In this document: in pieces, positions 11,514-21,537 of the stretch | How positions within the stretch are numbered: position 1 is the stretch's first letter | Layout of the letters: every line of letters starts with the position of its first letter | Assembly: GCA_949710005.1 (NCBI GenBank) | Contig: OX453272.1 | Span: forward strand, 46,073,646 to 46,137,645 | Length of the DNA stretch: 64,000 nucleotides | Direction of reading: 5' to 3' | From: Ricordea florida | Taxonomy: Eukaryota; Cnidaria; Anthozoa; Corallimorpharia; Ricordeidae | Program-made: the position numbers and the translations under genes | The notes under the pieces: generated by a model | What the model was told of the DNA's origin: nothing | What the model saw: the letters and a program-made list of their open reading frames with translations, nothing else | Database searches by the model: none

Positions 11514-12071
11514 ATGGCAAGAAATGCGAATGATGATGAACTTAGTTGTGTTGAATTGGTTTATACTAATAATAAAAATTTAGGTGTTTATGATTTTATA
11601 GAGTCAGTAAAAGTAGATTTGCTATACAATCTTTCGAAGTGTCGTGGGTTTTTTGATGAAATTCGTTTTGAGTTTAAAATGAGAAATTTCGCAATGATGC
11701 CTGGTTTTTACCGTGGAAGGGAATTTGGTATAAATGGTTTTTCTACTGATAATATTGCTAAAGATGTATTAATTCTTGCCAATGATGAGCATAATTTGGC
11801 TTTGGAATTATATTTTGATTATGATGGACCTTATGAGATAGTATATGGTCTTAATGATATCCATATTGACTTCTTTAATGTTCATATATTTACATATGTA
11901 TATAAGATGTTACACAAGAGAGATTTTTATAGAGACTTGTATGATGATTTAATGCCTAAAGCATGGCATCCTAGTAGAGCATGGGATTGGTGTTTTGATA
12001 ATGAACACAAGGAAGATGCTGAGAAATTATGGAATGGTTTCTTGGAAGATCTCCATGTGTTTAATTGTTAG
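11514..12071 (+). CDS. Uncharacterised adintovirus protein, 185 aa
   Basis: This is the first gene inside the left terminal repeat, and I do not recognise the family. The first ATG is at 11514; an upstream in-frame GTG at 11484 is not a likely eukaryotic start. The protein is acidic and rich in Asp, Phe and Tyr, has no membrane segment or signal peptide, and ends with a Trp/His-rich region (KAWHPSRAWDWCFDNEHKED). I recall short motifs of this kind near the ends of some giant-virus proteins, but that is a weak recollection. It lies 116 bp before the polymerase start. Position next to a terminal repeat would fit an early or accessory role, but nothing in the sequence proves it. Confidence 0.6.
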   Translation: MARNANDDELSCVELVYTNNKNLGVYDFIESVKVDLLYNLSKCRGFFDEIRFEFKMRNFAMMPGFYRGREFGINGFSTDNIAKDVLILANDEHNLALELYFDYDGPYEIVYGLNDIHIDFFNVHIFTYVYKMLHKRDFYRDLYDDLMPKAWHPSRAWDWCFDNEHKEDAEKLWNGFLEDLHVFNC

Positions 12072-12187
12072 TCATAGACGATAACTTTTGTAACGCGACT
12101 CACGTTACAAATGTTAAAAATTTAAAGTTGGGCTTGGGTGACCTATTGATTGTTTTAAGAATTAGCCAATATTACACTAATTCCAAT

Positions 12188-15100
12188 ATGGAGAACTTAC
12201 CAGTGAAAGAGTTGAGAGAAATAGCTAAAAAAGCTGGAGTACAGGGTTATGGTAGATTCAGAAAGGCTGAATTACTCGAGGTGTTAGCTGATGTTCAGCC
12301 CGAGAATTTAACAGTGAGGGTACTAAGAATCATAGCAAAGAAACTTGGTACAAAAGGCTATGCCAATATGCGTAAAACAGAACTTATCAATGTTTTTGGA
12401 TTAACACAAGCATCTGAGGCTAATATTCCAATTTCTGGGCCAGTTAGACCTACAACAGCAAAACCATCTCGCGCTTCAAACAGGAAAGTCATTGATTTGG
12501 CAAGGAATGAAATTAAGAAGTTTACAGATTGGATCCTAACATACATCCCAGACTCAACTAAGAGGGCTGTGAGCAAAAGACTAAGAGATCTTCGGAGGAA
12601 GGTAGTTAGTATCGCTGAAGAAACACCACTTGATTACTTTATCCCTGAAAGACATCAAACGGCTCTGAAAGGGTTTTTGAAGACATATATAATAAAGGGT
12701 AGAAGTGGCTATGACCCAGCTTCATTCCTGAAGAAGGCTAGGTCACAGTTCTATGTATTAATGCGTAAACAGAGGAAGCCACTCAAATCAAAGTGTATAT
12801 TTACATGTAGCTTTACAAGGAGGGATAATCAGAATAATCGTGTTATTGAGAGGAGTGAAGGGCACTTTCATTCACAGATGGAGATAGTAGCAGCTTCAAC
12901 AAACACATTTAATATGTTTGATAGCATTTCAGCTAGATTGATTGAATTGGTACAAAGATATGAGAATGAGCGCTCTGTATGGGTATTTGACCATGTTGTG
13001 GACCTTCGTATACATATGAACCCATTTAGCCCCTTTTCTGGAAGTTCATATATTCCACTACCACCCAAATTGGCTGCCAAGAAGGCAATCATAAATGATA
13101 AGAACGAGAAAGACCAGGAGTGCTTCAAATGGGCAGTGAGATCTGCTGTGTTCCCAAGGGAGAAGGATGCTGGAAGACTAAACAAGGAGATGAGAGAAAA
13201 CTCAGAGAAACTAGACTGGTCAGGAATAGAGTTCCCAGTGTCAGCACTTGGTACAACTCAGATTGATAAATTCGAAAGGCAGAACCCATATGGCATTAAT
13301 ATTCTTGGATATGAGAATGGTGAGCCAACATTAATAAGGCGTAGTAGTAAATCGGGGGTGTCAAAGATAAACCTGCTATTCATATCAAACGATGAGACAA
13401 ATCACTTTTGCTGGATAAAAAATATGTCAAGATTGATTGATTATAATAATCGTAATGGTGCTCGTTTTCATTGTGACAATTGCCTAAATTCATTTCGGTC
13501 AAAGAAATCACTAGACACGCATATGGAATACTGTCTAAACAACGAAGCAGTGAAAGTACAGATGCCCATGGACGAGGACGGAAACCCAAAGTACATCACT
13601 TTCAAAAACCGTAACAGAAAGATGCAAGTCCCATTCGTGGTTTATGCAGATTTCGAGTGTTTTACGGAGAAGATGGATACTTGTTCACCTGACGATAAGG
13701 AGAGCTTTACGAACCAATATCAGAAACACAAGCCATCAGGGTTCTGTTATCTTATCAAGTGTTTTGATGATGAGGCATTTGAACCCAAGCTCGTGATGCA
13801 TACAGCCACTCATCAGAGGATGAGATACCCCAAATGTTCCAGGAAAGCTTAGAGGAGGACATTAAGGAGATCTATAACCAATTCAAGTCTGAAAAGAGTC
13901 TAATAATGAGGATGAGTGATCATAGGAATCATGATAATGCGACTCATTGCCATATTTGCGAGGGTGAATTAGGGGATGACAAGGTGATTGATGACTGCCA
14001 TATTACAGGTAGGTGCCGAGGAGCAGCTCATAGTAAATGCAATCTGGAATTAAAGGTCCCAAAGTTCTTCCCGGTAATATTCCACAACTTGTCTGGATAT
14101 GACAGCCATTTATTCATCAAGAAGCTTGGAGTATCAGAGGGTAAGATAAACTGTATTCCCCTCAACGATGAGAAGTATATCTCATTCACAAAGGATATTG
14201 TGGTGGATACCTTCAAGAAGGATGGGAAGGAGGTTCAGATTAAACGCTCCATTAGATTCATAGACAGTTTTAGATTCATGTCAAGTGGTCTCGCAAGTTT
14301 GGTGGATAACCTACCAAGAGAGTCTTTGGAAAATCTTGAGAGCTACTATGAAGGAGAAAACCTTGACTTATTGTCTAGAAAGGGCGTATTCCCGTACGAT
14401 TGGTTCGATTGCTTTGATAAGCTACAAGTAACTAGTCTACCACACAAGGATGAATTCTACTCGAAGCTTTATGATGTTGATATATCGGAGGAGGATTACC
14501 AACATGCTGAAAACGTGTGGGAAACCTTTGGGATGGAAACTTTTAGGGACTATCATGACCTATATCTTAAAACGGACGTACTCTTATTAGCTGATGTCTT
14601 CGAGAACTTCAGAGGCGTCTGTATGAGAAATTATAAGCTGGATCCTGCATGGTACTACACTGCACCTGGATTGGCCTGGGATGCTACATTGAAAATAACT
14701 AAGGTGGAATTGGAACTATTGAGAGATCCAGATATGCTTATTATGATTGAGAATGGTATCAGAGGTGGGATCTCAATGATTTCCACTAGGCATGGTAAAG
14801 CCAACAATCCATACATGAAGGAGTATGATTCAGCCTTGCCTACAAAGTATATCACATATTTGGACGCGAATGGATTGTATGGCCACGCAATGACCAAGGC
14901 TTTACCAACTCATGGTTTTGAGTGGATAGATGATCAAGAATTATCAAACTGGATGGACTATCCATGCATATTGGAAGTGGATTTGGAATACCCACACCAG
15001 CTACATGATTTACATAATGATTATCCCTTAGCCCCAGAGAGGCTGGATGTAGAAGGGGTAGACAAGCTAATTCCAAACCTGATGGACAAAACAAAGTACA

Positions 15101-16067
15101 TAATACACCATGAAGCACTGAAACAGTATCTATCTCTAGGATTAAAACTAACCAAAGTACACAGAGGTATCCCATTCGAAGAATCAGCGTGGCTAAAACC
15201 TTACATTGACTTGAATACTAATTTGAGGGCTAAAGCGGAGAATGACTTTGAGAAGGACTTCTTCAAACTAATGAATAACTCAGTGTTCGGGAAGACCATG
15301 GAGAACATCAGGAAGGGAGTGGACATTCAGTTGGTAACGAATGAGAAGCAAGCACGCAAGTTGATTGTCAAGCCGAATTTCCACCATAGGAACATCTTTT
15401 GCGAGAAATTGGCTGCATTTCACATGAAGAAAACCAAACTGATCTTTGATAAACCCATTTACTTAGGCTTATCCATTCTAGACATAAGCAAGATTACCAT
15501 GTATGATTTCCATTACAATTACATAAAGCCCAAGTATGGGGAGAAAGCCAAGTTGCTGTTCACAGATACGGATTCCCTAGCCTATGAGATAGACACTGAG
15601 GACTTTTACAAGGATATAAGCCCAGATGTTAGGGATAAGTTCGATACCAGCAACTATACCAAAAATCATCCATCTGGAATTGAAACGGGAGTGAACAAGA
15701 AAGTTGGAGGCATGTTCAAGGAAAAGCTGGTGGTGAACAGATTACGGAATTTGTGGGTCTAAGGGCTAAGCTCTACGCATTCAAAACAGATAAACAGAAA
15801 GAAGTTAAGAAGTGTAAAGGTGTAAATAAGGCAGTTGTGAGTAAGAGTATAAGTTTTGAGGACTACAAGACTTGCCTTTTCAGTGGCTAATCCCAGAGAA
15901 GGCAGATGAATACCATTAGAAGTCATAAGCATGATATTTACACTGAAACAGTTAATAAGGTTGCATTATCACGCGAGGACGATAAACGTGTGATAATGTA
16001 GGATGGGGTGAATACCTATGCACGTGGTCACTTCAGAACACTATCAGGTGGCAATTCGGTATCCTGA
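12188..16067 (+). pseudogene. polB: Protein-primed DNA polymerase B, broken
   Basis: This is the replicative polymerase of the element. From the ATG at 12188 (chosen because the SAP/Rho_N-like modules start there) it has two tandem LPVKELREIAKKAG-type modules, a basic linker, a C2H2-like finger (CDNCLNSF...HMEYC), exonuclease motif I (VVYADFECF), a Cys/His insert resembling endonuclease VII (CHICEGE...DDCHITGRCRG), exonuclease II (NLSGYDSHLF), exonuclease III (YLKTDVLLLADVF), and polymerase motifs A (YLDANGLYG), B (NNSVFGKTMEN) and C (FTDTDSLAYE). The catalytic Asp residues are present. The frame changes between about 13800 and 13835 and again at 15721-15726, next to an A-run, and in-frame stops lie at 15888 and 15999. 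The two stops support real decay. The last 40 bases overlap the integrase gene tail to tail. Confidence 0.9.
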
Positions 16068-17016
16068 GGCACAAACTGAAGTTCTTCTCTAACAAATCCT
16101 CGTTTTGGGCCTCCATCTAAATAGTACAAGACTGGTTGACCCGGTTCAACTATAGTTCGAGCTAAATCATAGACCTCAAGGCTCCATATGGGATCAGTAG
16201 CCCTTCGTTTGTCTCCACCTTCATCTTCACCAGGGGCATACAGATACCTGACTTCAACGTCTGGAGGTAATCTCTTCTCATCCAATCCCACAGGCCGCTT
16301 ATACTCTGGAGGCTTAATACCAATTGACTCTATTTTCAAAGCTTCCTCAGGCTCTTTACCAGTGATACGAGTCGGCTCGCTATTCAGAGTCTTCATGATG
16401 GCAGGCAATCTTTTCACCCAAACTGTGGATCGGTTACCACTAACCATCTCTTGAGCGTATTGATGGCTGAATAATTTCTCACCAAGAGTTCTATTGGCTC
16501 TCTCAACAAAAGCCTGAGCTCGATGATTTCCAGCTTCACTCCGCTGGATTGTAACTTTATGCTTATTCATCAGACTTGTTACATCACCCTTGAATTCTGT
16601 GCCAGGATCAACCATTAATGTGTGTGCCATTTTAACTTACGGGCATAAATCCTCTCAAAGGCATTGGCAACTTCACCACTGTCCTTTGAAGTCAATGCTT
16701 CAGCATCCTTATACCTTGAAGCAATATCAATCACGACTAGCGTATAGCGATATGTTTTTCCTCTCACTGTATCGTGAGGAAGAAACAACAAGTCTGCCTG
16801 ATGGAATTGATTTGGCTTATCTACACTCCAATGCGGCCTGGGTATATACTTTGGGGCTGGGAGATATATTTGCCATAAGGCTTGCTTCCCCAACCACTTT
16901 TTGGCAATCTTTTCACTGACCTTGGCTGCTTTGGCCAATTTGGGTATGGCTGAGTATCCTTTCCAGTATCCATCAGTTGAGTAGTATAACTGACTTAAAA
17001 CATCTGAAACACTCAT
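16028..17016 (-). pseudogene. Retroviral-type (rve) integrase, broken by one frameshift
   Basis: This is the Polinton integrase, which inserts the element and makes the short target duplication. The N-terminal frame (16615-17016) has a helical DNA-binding-like region and the first catalytic Asp in HQADLLFLP (residue 75). The second frame (16028-16630) has the second Asp in VDPGTEFKG and the Glu in VERANRTLGE, with 34 residues between them, so the DDE triad is complete in sequence. The two frames are offset by one base near 16625-16640, beside an A-run, so either mutation or a base-calling error is possible. No chromodomain is evident at the C-terminus. It runs opposite to the capsid gene, 27 bp away, implying a shared divergent promoter. 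Confidence 0.9.
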
Positions 17017-17043
17017 TTATAAACAAGTCTGTGAATATTTTTA

Positions 17044-18285
17044 ATGGATTATGGTAATGTTATATCAGGCTTAATTGATCCCAATCGTGTTCCAAGGATT
17101 CGTAAAGGTTTGAAGGCAAGGGCGTCATTAAATCGGATCACATTAAATCCCTCATCAGCAAATCCTGGTGAGACATTATTCATTGACATACCAAAACTGG
17201 AGAATGATATGGTGATTGTGCCTGGCAGCGTTTACATCACTTTCGATATTAGTGTAACAGGTCATAAAAACAACACCCTTGTTAATAACTTGGGAAGGAA
17301 TATAATTTCACAACAAAGGGTTCTATTCGGTGGTGAAATTATAGAGGATATTAATAGGTTTGATTTATTCAAGACTTATCACGATTTGTTTTTGGATAAT
17401 GCAGATCGTGAGAACAGATTGAGACAGGGCATATCATCTGAGAATGTTAGGAAAACTAGAACAAATGTAGGGGACAAAGCATCAATTGCAAAGGATAAGC
17501 TTCTAGCTGATATACATAACACTAGGTATGCAAAACCATTAGACCATAAAATACTTAAAGATCATGGGATATTCTATCCAAGAGCCTTACCTCACCAACT
17601 AACATTTGAAATAACTCTAGCTCCAGTTTCTAATGTAGTGGTTTACTCAAACGTTGAAACACCACCTGATTACAAATTAACAAACATGGAACTGGAGTAT
17701 CAGTGCATATTAAGTGATGAATTGGTCAAACAAGCTAAAGACTCCTATCAAATTGGAACGGGGTTTACGTATGAGAAGATACTTCTTCACAAAACGTTTA
17801 AAATCTCTAAGCCTAATGATGATGTGATTAGTCAGCATATTAACGTGCCTAGGAAATCTATGACTGGGATACTATGTATTTTCATAGCTCCTTATACAGC
17901 GGGTGCTAGGGATTCTGAGATCTTTGTAAACCCGGATATTACATCGGTTAAAATTAACATAGATGGAGTGCCGAACCGACTTTATTTGAAAGGAATGGTA
18001 CCCAGTGATTTATGGCAATCGATAATTAAACGAGTTGGTGTAAGTGATTCTATCAAGGAGGTTGATTTCTACACGGATAAGTTTGCTTTGTGGATTGACA
18101 TGAGGACTTACCCAGATAATAATATTCATGGAAACGGTTTGAAGATCATTAATACTCGTGATGGTGTAAATCTAGAGATTAGAAGGAAGAAGACTAGAGG
18201 TAGGGGTCTTAACTGCTACATGTTTGTGGTAGCGGATGCAGTTATGGGCATTATGAATAGTAATCTAGATAGTATAGTATATTAG
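17044..18285 (+). CDS. Probable major capsid protein (double jelly-roll), 413 aa
   Basis: This is probably the hexon-like coat protein of the adintovirus. The assignment rests on position (between integrase and packaging ATPase), length, a beta-rich composition without membrane segments, and conserved landmarks: NDMVIVPGSVY near residue 58, ALPHQLTFEITLAP near 180, INVPRKSMTGILC near 270, and FALWIDMRTYPDNNIHG near 350. Two decayed homologues occur in this window (61624-62839 and 33637-33840), which shows it is a widely copied Polinton gene. The frame is fully open with a good ATG directly after the divergent integrase start. I cannot prove the double jelly-roll fold from sequence alone. The 516-residue protein at 24320 is the other candidate, but it looks less capsid-like. 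Confidence 0.75.
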   Translation: MDYGNVISGLIDPNRVPRIRKGLKARASLNRITLNPSSANPGETLFIDIPKLENDMVIVPGSVYITFDISVTGHKNNTLVNNLGRNIISQQRVLFGGEIIEDINRFDLFKTYHDLFLDNADRENRLRQGISSENVRKTRTNVGDKASIAKDKLLADIHNTRYAKPLDHKILKDHGIFYPRALPHQLTFEITLAPVSNVVVYSNVETPPDYKLTNMELEYQCILSDELVKQAKDSYQIGTGFTYEKILLHKTFKISKPNDDVISQHINVPRKSMTGILCIFIAPYTAGARDSEIFVNPDITSVKINIDGVPNRLYLKGMVPSDLWQSIIKRVGVSDSIKEVDFYTDKFALWIDMRTYPDNNIHGNGLKIINTRDGVNLEIRRKKTRGRGLNCYMFVVADAVMGIMNSNLDSIVY

Positions 18286-18378
18286 GCTATCAGATGCTTT
18301 CTTCTCACCTTGTCCTGAGAAGAAAACATTAATCTAAAGGAGTTAGTGTATTGAGTAAGGATAAATGAACTCAAAGAT

Positions 18379-18990
18379 ATGATCCCCTTCAATTGCATCA
18401 TCACTGGTCCCACGAATTGTGGAAAGACCCAATACCTGGTGGAACAGCTTCGAGGGCATTATAGGGGAGCATTCCATTATATTGTATTGGTTTGCCCAAC
18501 ATATGCCTATAACAAGACTTATAGAGACTTTGCAAAGGGGGATAAACGATTCTTTGTATTATCACCAGATTCGAGTGATCAGGATGAAATCAATGAATTG
18601 TTAACTCTTTGCTCCTCATTCTTCTCAGGTGAGAATGCGCTCATAATATTGGACGATTGCGCCGTTTCAAAAGACTTGAAGAAGAGATCAAACAAATTCA
18701 TAGACTTAGCCTTCTCTGGCAGGCATATAGGGATATCAGTGTGGGTTCTCACTCAACAGCTCACATCGATATCCAAACCATTCCGAGAGAATGTGGCCTG
18801 TGTGGTTTCATTCCATAATCCATCACAAATAGCAATGAAGATGCTTTTCGAGGAGTATGGTGGTGACTTAGATGCTGAAACTTGCAAAAAGTATAAGAAG
18901 CATCTTAAGAAGGAAAAGTACGCCAGACTGTGCTTCTCCCTTAGACACCCATTCAAAAATTATTTAGAGATACCAGCGCTTACAGCATAA
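18379..18990 (+). CDS. A32/FtsK-HerA-type genome-packaging ATPase
   Basis: This P-loop ATPase would pump viral DNA into the capsid. The Walker A motif is GPTNCGKT at residues 10-17, Walker B is ALIILDD near 92, and a sensor-like LTQQ lies near 130, matching the short A32-like packaging ATPases of Polintons, virophages and nucleocytoplasmic large DNA viruses. At 203 residues it has the minimal length for the group. It follows the capsid gene by 93 bp, the usual virion-morphogenesis pairing, and its stop is only 2 bases before the next ATG. All key residues are present, so it appears functional. Confidence 0.88.
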   Translation: MIPFNCIITGPTNCGKTQYLVEQLRGHYRGAFHYIVLVCPTYAYNKTYRDFAKGDKRFFVLSPDSSDQDEINELLTLCSSFFSGENALIILDDCAVSKDLKKRSNKFIDLAFSGRHIGISVWVLTQQLTSISKPFRENVACVVSFHNPSQIAMKMLFEEYGGDLDAETCKKYKKHLKKEKYARLCFSLRHPFKNYLEIPALTA

Positions 18991-18992
18991 AC

Positions 18993-19490
18993 ATGGCAAC
19001 TCTTGAAAATATCTTGAACGATGAAACCCCTGTGGGCAATGCCACTGATGATGATTTGCAATCGAAACGAGAATCACTTTCAATACTAGCATGTTTAGGC
19101 TCTACTAAGGAGTACACTGGTGTTGACATGGATATTAAAGATACACATAAATTATCAGACAAGGATGTAGAAAAGTACTACAAAAGGTATCAGGTTGTGT
19201 CTGGGAAGAAGATAGCTGATGGATTAGTAGATCCTTCTTTACAACTAATAGCTTACTTGGTTGCTAAGTTTGTTAGTATAGATGATATAGAAGCTCTAGT
19301 AAATGACTGGAAGAATGATCAATTAATTAGAAAAGAGATATCAGAATTATCTGGATTACTAGTACTAAGGGGTGGTAGACTTACTGCATTACTAACAGGA
19401 GTTATTCACATTGCTAAGCATTTCAAAATCAGAGAACATAATGCTGAGCCAATTACTACAGAGCACGTTGGAGTTGATACTGTTCATTGA
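18993..19490 (+). CDS. Uncharacterised adintovirus protein, 165 aa
   Basis: The function is unknown. The N-terminal third is acidic and polar. A central motif DVEKYYKRYQ is followed by two amphipathic or hydrophobic helices (LQLIAYLVAKFV and LSGLLVLRGGRLTALLTGVI). I recall similar proteins beside packaging ATPases in cnidarian Polinton-like elements, but no role has been assigned to my knowledge. It starts 2 bases after the ATPase stop, pointing to joint late expression. It lacks the His, Asp/Glu and Cys arrangement of an adenain-type protease, so it is not an obvious substitute for one. Confidence 0.6.
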   Translation: MATLENILNDETPVGNATDDDLQSKRESLSILACLGSTKEYTGVDMDIKDTHKLSDKDVEKYYKRYQVVSGKKIADGLVDPSLQLIAYLVAKFVSIDDIEALVNDWKNDQLIRKEISELSGLLVLRGGRLTALLTGVIHIAKHFKIREHNAEPITTEHVGVDTVH

Positions 19491-19583
19491 AATTTATGGG
19501 TTTGAAAAAATTGAAAACTGAACAAGACTAGACACGGAATCAGTATATCCACTCAGAAAAACAAAGTGGCGCAATCTAATTCA

Positions 19584-20450
19584 ATGAGAAATCGTTTCGT
19601 ACCAATTGAAGAGACTGATTTTAATTGGGACTCTCTTATTATAGAAAAGCCTGTGAAGAACAGTAATGGCTCTTCTTCTTCAAAGGTATTTATAGTTGAA
19701 GACGGGGAGAAAAAGAATCTTTCCTTCCAGCTGGCAAATCAGAATATATTAGGACTGTTTTATAGTTATAAATATGAGAAGAGACATGAAAAGAAGGTTG
19801 AAGACATCAATGGTATTCAAGTGAACTATCCATTGACATCATTTAAAACGATGGGTGAAGCAACTGAGTATGAACAAGAAACTATAGATAGGATTAATTT
19901 AATTGTGGGCAAAGTAGGGGATGCTATTCAAGAATTCTATAGTAATGAAGATACTAAGAAAAAGATGCCTGAGATAAGCCAAAGTAAACATAAATTAAAT
20001 TTATTGAAAACACAGCCAATGGACTTGGTAAAAGTACCATACTCATATCCAAAATCTAATGATGGATTTCAAAAGCCACTATGCATGTATATTAATTTTA
20101 AGACTAGTGGATCAGGTTCAAATTTGAAATGCCACACTTCATTTATAGGTCGTAAAAGGAATGAGACCTATAGTCAATACATATATACTAAAGGAGCTGA
20201 TACCAAGTCATTCGCAAACATTTCATTAAGATTGGATAGTATATACTTTGGCCCACATGGCGCAAGTGATTTCATTGCTTCTTTGAAATTTATAGTTAAA
20301 TCAATTAGATTAACTAAACCTATAATTAAAGTAGAACCATTACAAGATGAAGAAAACGATTTCAAAGATCTTGGTTTTGAAGATGAGGAAGAGGAGGAGG
20401 AGGAGGTCGAATTATTTGTAGAAGATACTGTTGAAAATATGTTGACTTAA
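19584..20450 (+). CDS. Candidate single-stranded DNA-binding protein with acidic tail, 288 aa
   Basis: The first ATG is at 19584; a GTG 18 bases upstream is in frame but an unlikely start. The protein has an extended beta-rich core with CMYINFKTSGSGSNLKCHTSF near residue 172 and SLRLDSIYFGPHGASDFIASL near 215, followed by a tail of about ten consecutive Asp/Glu residues (residues 265-276). An OB-like core plus an acidic C-terminal tail is the layout of many replication single-strand binding proteins. This is inference from architecture only, and a structural virion protein is the alternative. The low confidence is for the function; the open frame itself is solid. The 61 bases before the next gene hold no motif I recognise. 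Confidence 0.55.
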   Translation: MRNRFVPIEETDFNWDSLIIEKPVKNSNGSSSSKVFIVEDGEKKNLSFQLANQNILGLFYSYKYEKRHEKKVEDINGIQVNYPLTSFKTMGEATEYEQETIDRINLIVGKVGDAIQEFYSNEDTKKKMPEISQSKHKLNLLKTQPMDLVKVPYSYPKSNDGFQKPLCMYINFKTSGSGSNLKCHTSFIGRKRNETYSQYIYTKGADTKSFANISLRLDSIYFGPHGASDFIASLKFIVKSIRLTKPIIKVEPLQDEENDFKDLGFEDEEEEEEEVELFVEDTVENMLT

Positions 20451-20511
20451 TTAAATAATGTTTAGTTTCCTAGTATGACTCTTACTAGGTTAGAATGGAT
20501 TAACTCATAAC

Positions 20512-20907
20512 ATGTCTGCAGAAAACACTGAGCAAATCACTAGAGAACCTGAAGTTAAAACAAAGGTCAAAGACCCCAAGAGAGTAAAGGCTGGTAAGGC
20601 GATACAAGCCAAAAGAAATGAGGCTATGGCCTTTTATAAGCGAGCGCAGGAGAAAGAGGAGGCCAAGTCAAATAAAAAGGATGAAAATGGTGTTAATGAA
20701 TGGCTACTCAGTCTATCCTTCCAGAATGTGCTAACACTTGGATCCATTGGACTCGCTGCCTATGCCATATTCAAAAACTATAGGGATAGAATACCTGATT
20801 TGCATGTACCAGTTCACAATTTCAATCCCCCTCCAGTCAAAATCATGGACAATAGTGCAAGTCAGCCACCCAAAGAAGAAAATAATTTAAAAGATGAGTG
20901 GATGTAA
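20512..20907 (+). CDS. Small adintovirus membrane protein, 131 aa
   Basis: A highly charged N-terminal region (many Lys and Glu, with KDPKRVKAGKAIQAKRNEAM) precedes one membrane segment at about residues 73-90 (VLTLGSIGLAAYAIF) and a Pro-rich C-terminal tail (NFNPPPVKIM). I recall comparable KDPKR-type proteins in other cnidarian adintovirus-like elements, but the role is unknown. It starts a compact cluster of membrane genes. A virion membrane or DNA-condensing role is possible given the basic N-terminus. Confidence 0.6.
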   Translation: MSAENTEQITREPEVKTKVKDPKRVKAGKAIQAKRNEAMAFYKRAQEKEEAKSNKKDENGVNEWLLSLSFQNVLTLGSIGLAAYAIFKNYRDRIPDLHVPVHNFNPPPVKIMDNSASQPPKEENNLKDEWM

Positions 20908-20914
20908 TCCATAA

Positions 20915-21133
20915 ATGTCTGACAATAAGCTCGTAAAGACAGTTACTGACTCTGCAGTGCTCATTGGGCTATCTGCCGCTATGGGTTATGTTGGAAAGAA
21001 GGCTCTCAGAGAATCATTTATTGGAGATCCATCATCAAGTATAATGAATTATGGTAAATGGGTAGCTGTATTATCAGCAAGCATGTTTCTCAAAACTTAC
21101 TTAGAGGATCAGAAGATATTACCCAGTAGCTAA
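20915..21133 (+). CDS. Small adintovirus membrane protein, 72 aa
   Basis: Two hydrophobic segments (about residues 12-28 and 47-61) separated by a short polar loop suggest a hairpin membrane protein. The stop codon shares its last base with the next ATG (TAATG at 21131-21135), so the two are probably translated from one RNA. The function is unknown. Confidence 0.6.
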   Translation: MSDNKLVKTVTDSAVLIGLSAAMGYVGKKALRESFIGDPSSSIMNYGKWVAVLSASMFLKTYLEDQKILPSS

Positions 21134-21537
21134 TGGCGAGTATAGCGATCATGCTTGGAGGAGCAGTCTTCAATGCAACAGCCTTCATTGGTGGGAATTA
21201 TATAGCAAAGGCCCTTAGTGGGTCATCTTCAGCTGATCTCCAACTCGAAAGAGAAAGGCATGACAAAGCAATGGAGAAGTACCAGAAAGATTACGCTGTG
21301 TACCAAGAGAAGCGAATGAATTATATTGACTTTATGAATAGGAGGAAGGGTGACGAGAACCAGGCCTCTGAGAACATATCAAAGACTGATGAAGCGCTCA
21401 AATTGTACAGTCAAATGGGTAATCCACCCAAATTCTCTGACTACTATAGACCTAATTCAGATAAAAAAATTGGTGAAATGGCTTATGTATCTGGTGGGAT
21501 GTTAGCCTTGGGATACATTACGAGCAAGTGGCTATAA
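21133..21537 (+). CDS. Adintovirus membrane/coiled-coil protein, 134 aa
   Basis: Hydrophobic N-terminal (residues 2-22) and C-terminal (about 116-130) segments flank a charged helical middle (LERERHDKAMEKYQKDYAVY). Both ends of the gene sit in TAATG stop-start overlaps, with the preceding gene and with the RPB6-like gene that follows. The family is unknown to me beyond a recollection of similar proteins in cnidarian Polinton-like elements. A virion membrane scaffold is a reasonable guess. Confidence 0.6.
   Translation: MASIAIMLGGAVFNATAFIGGNYIAKALSGSSSADLQLERERHDKAMEKYQKDYAVYQEKRMNYIDFMNRRKGDENQASENISKTDEALKLYSQMGNPPKFSDYYRPNSDKKIGEMAYVSGGMLALGYITSKWL

Noticed and set aside
18993-19490. Adenovirus-type maturation protease
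   Set aside because: No His...Asp/Glu...Cys arrangement is present, and hydrophobic helices dominate.
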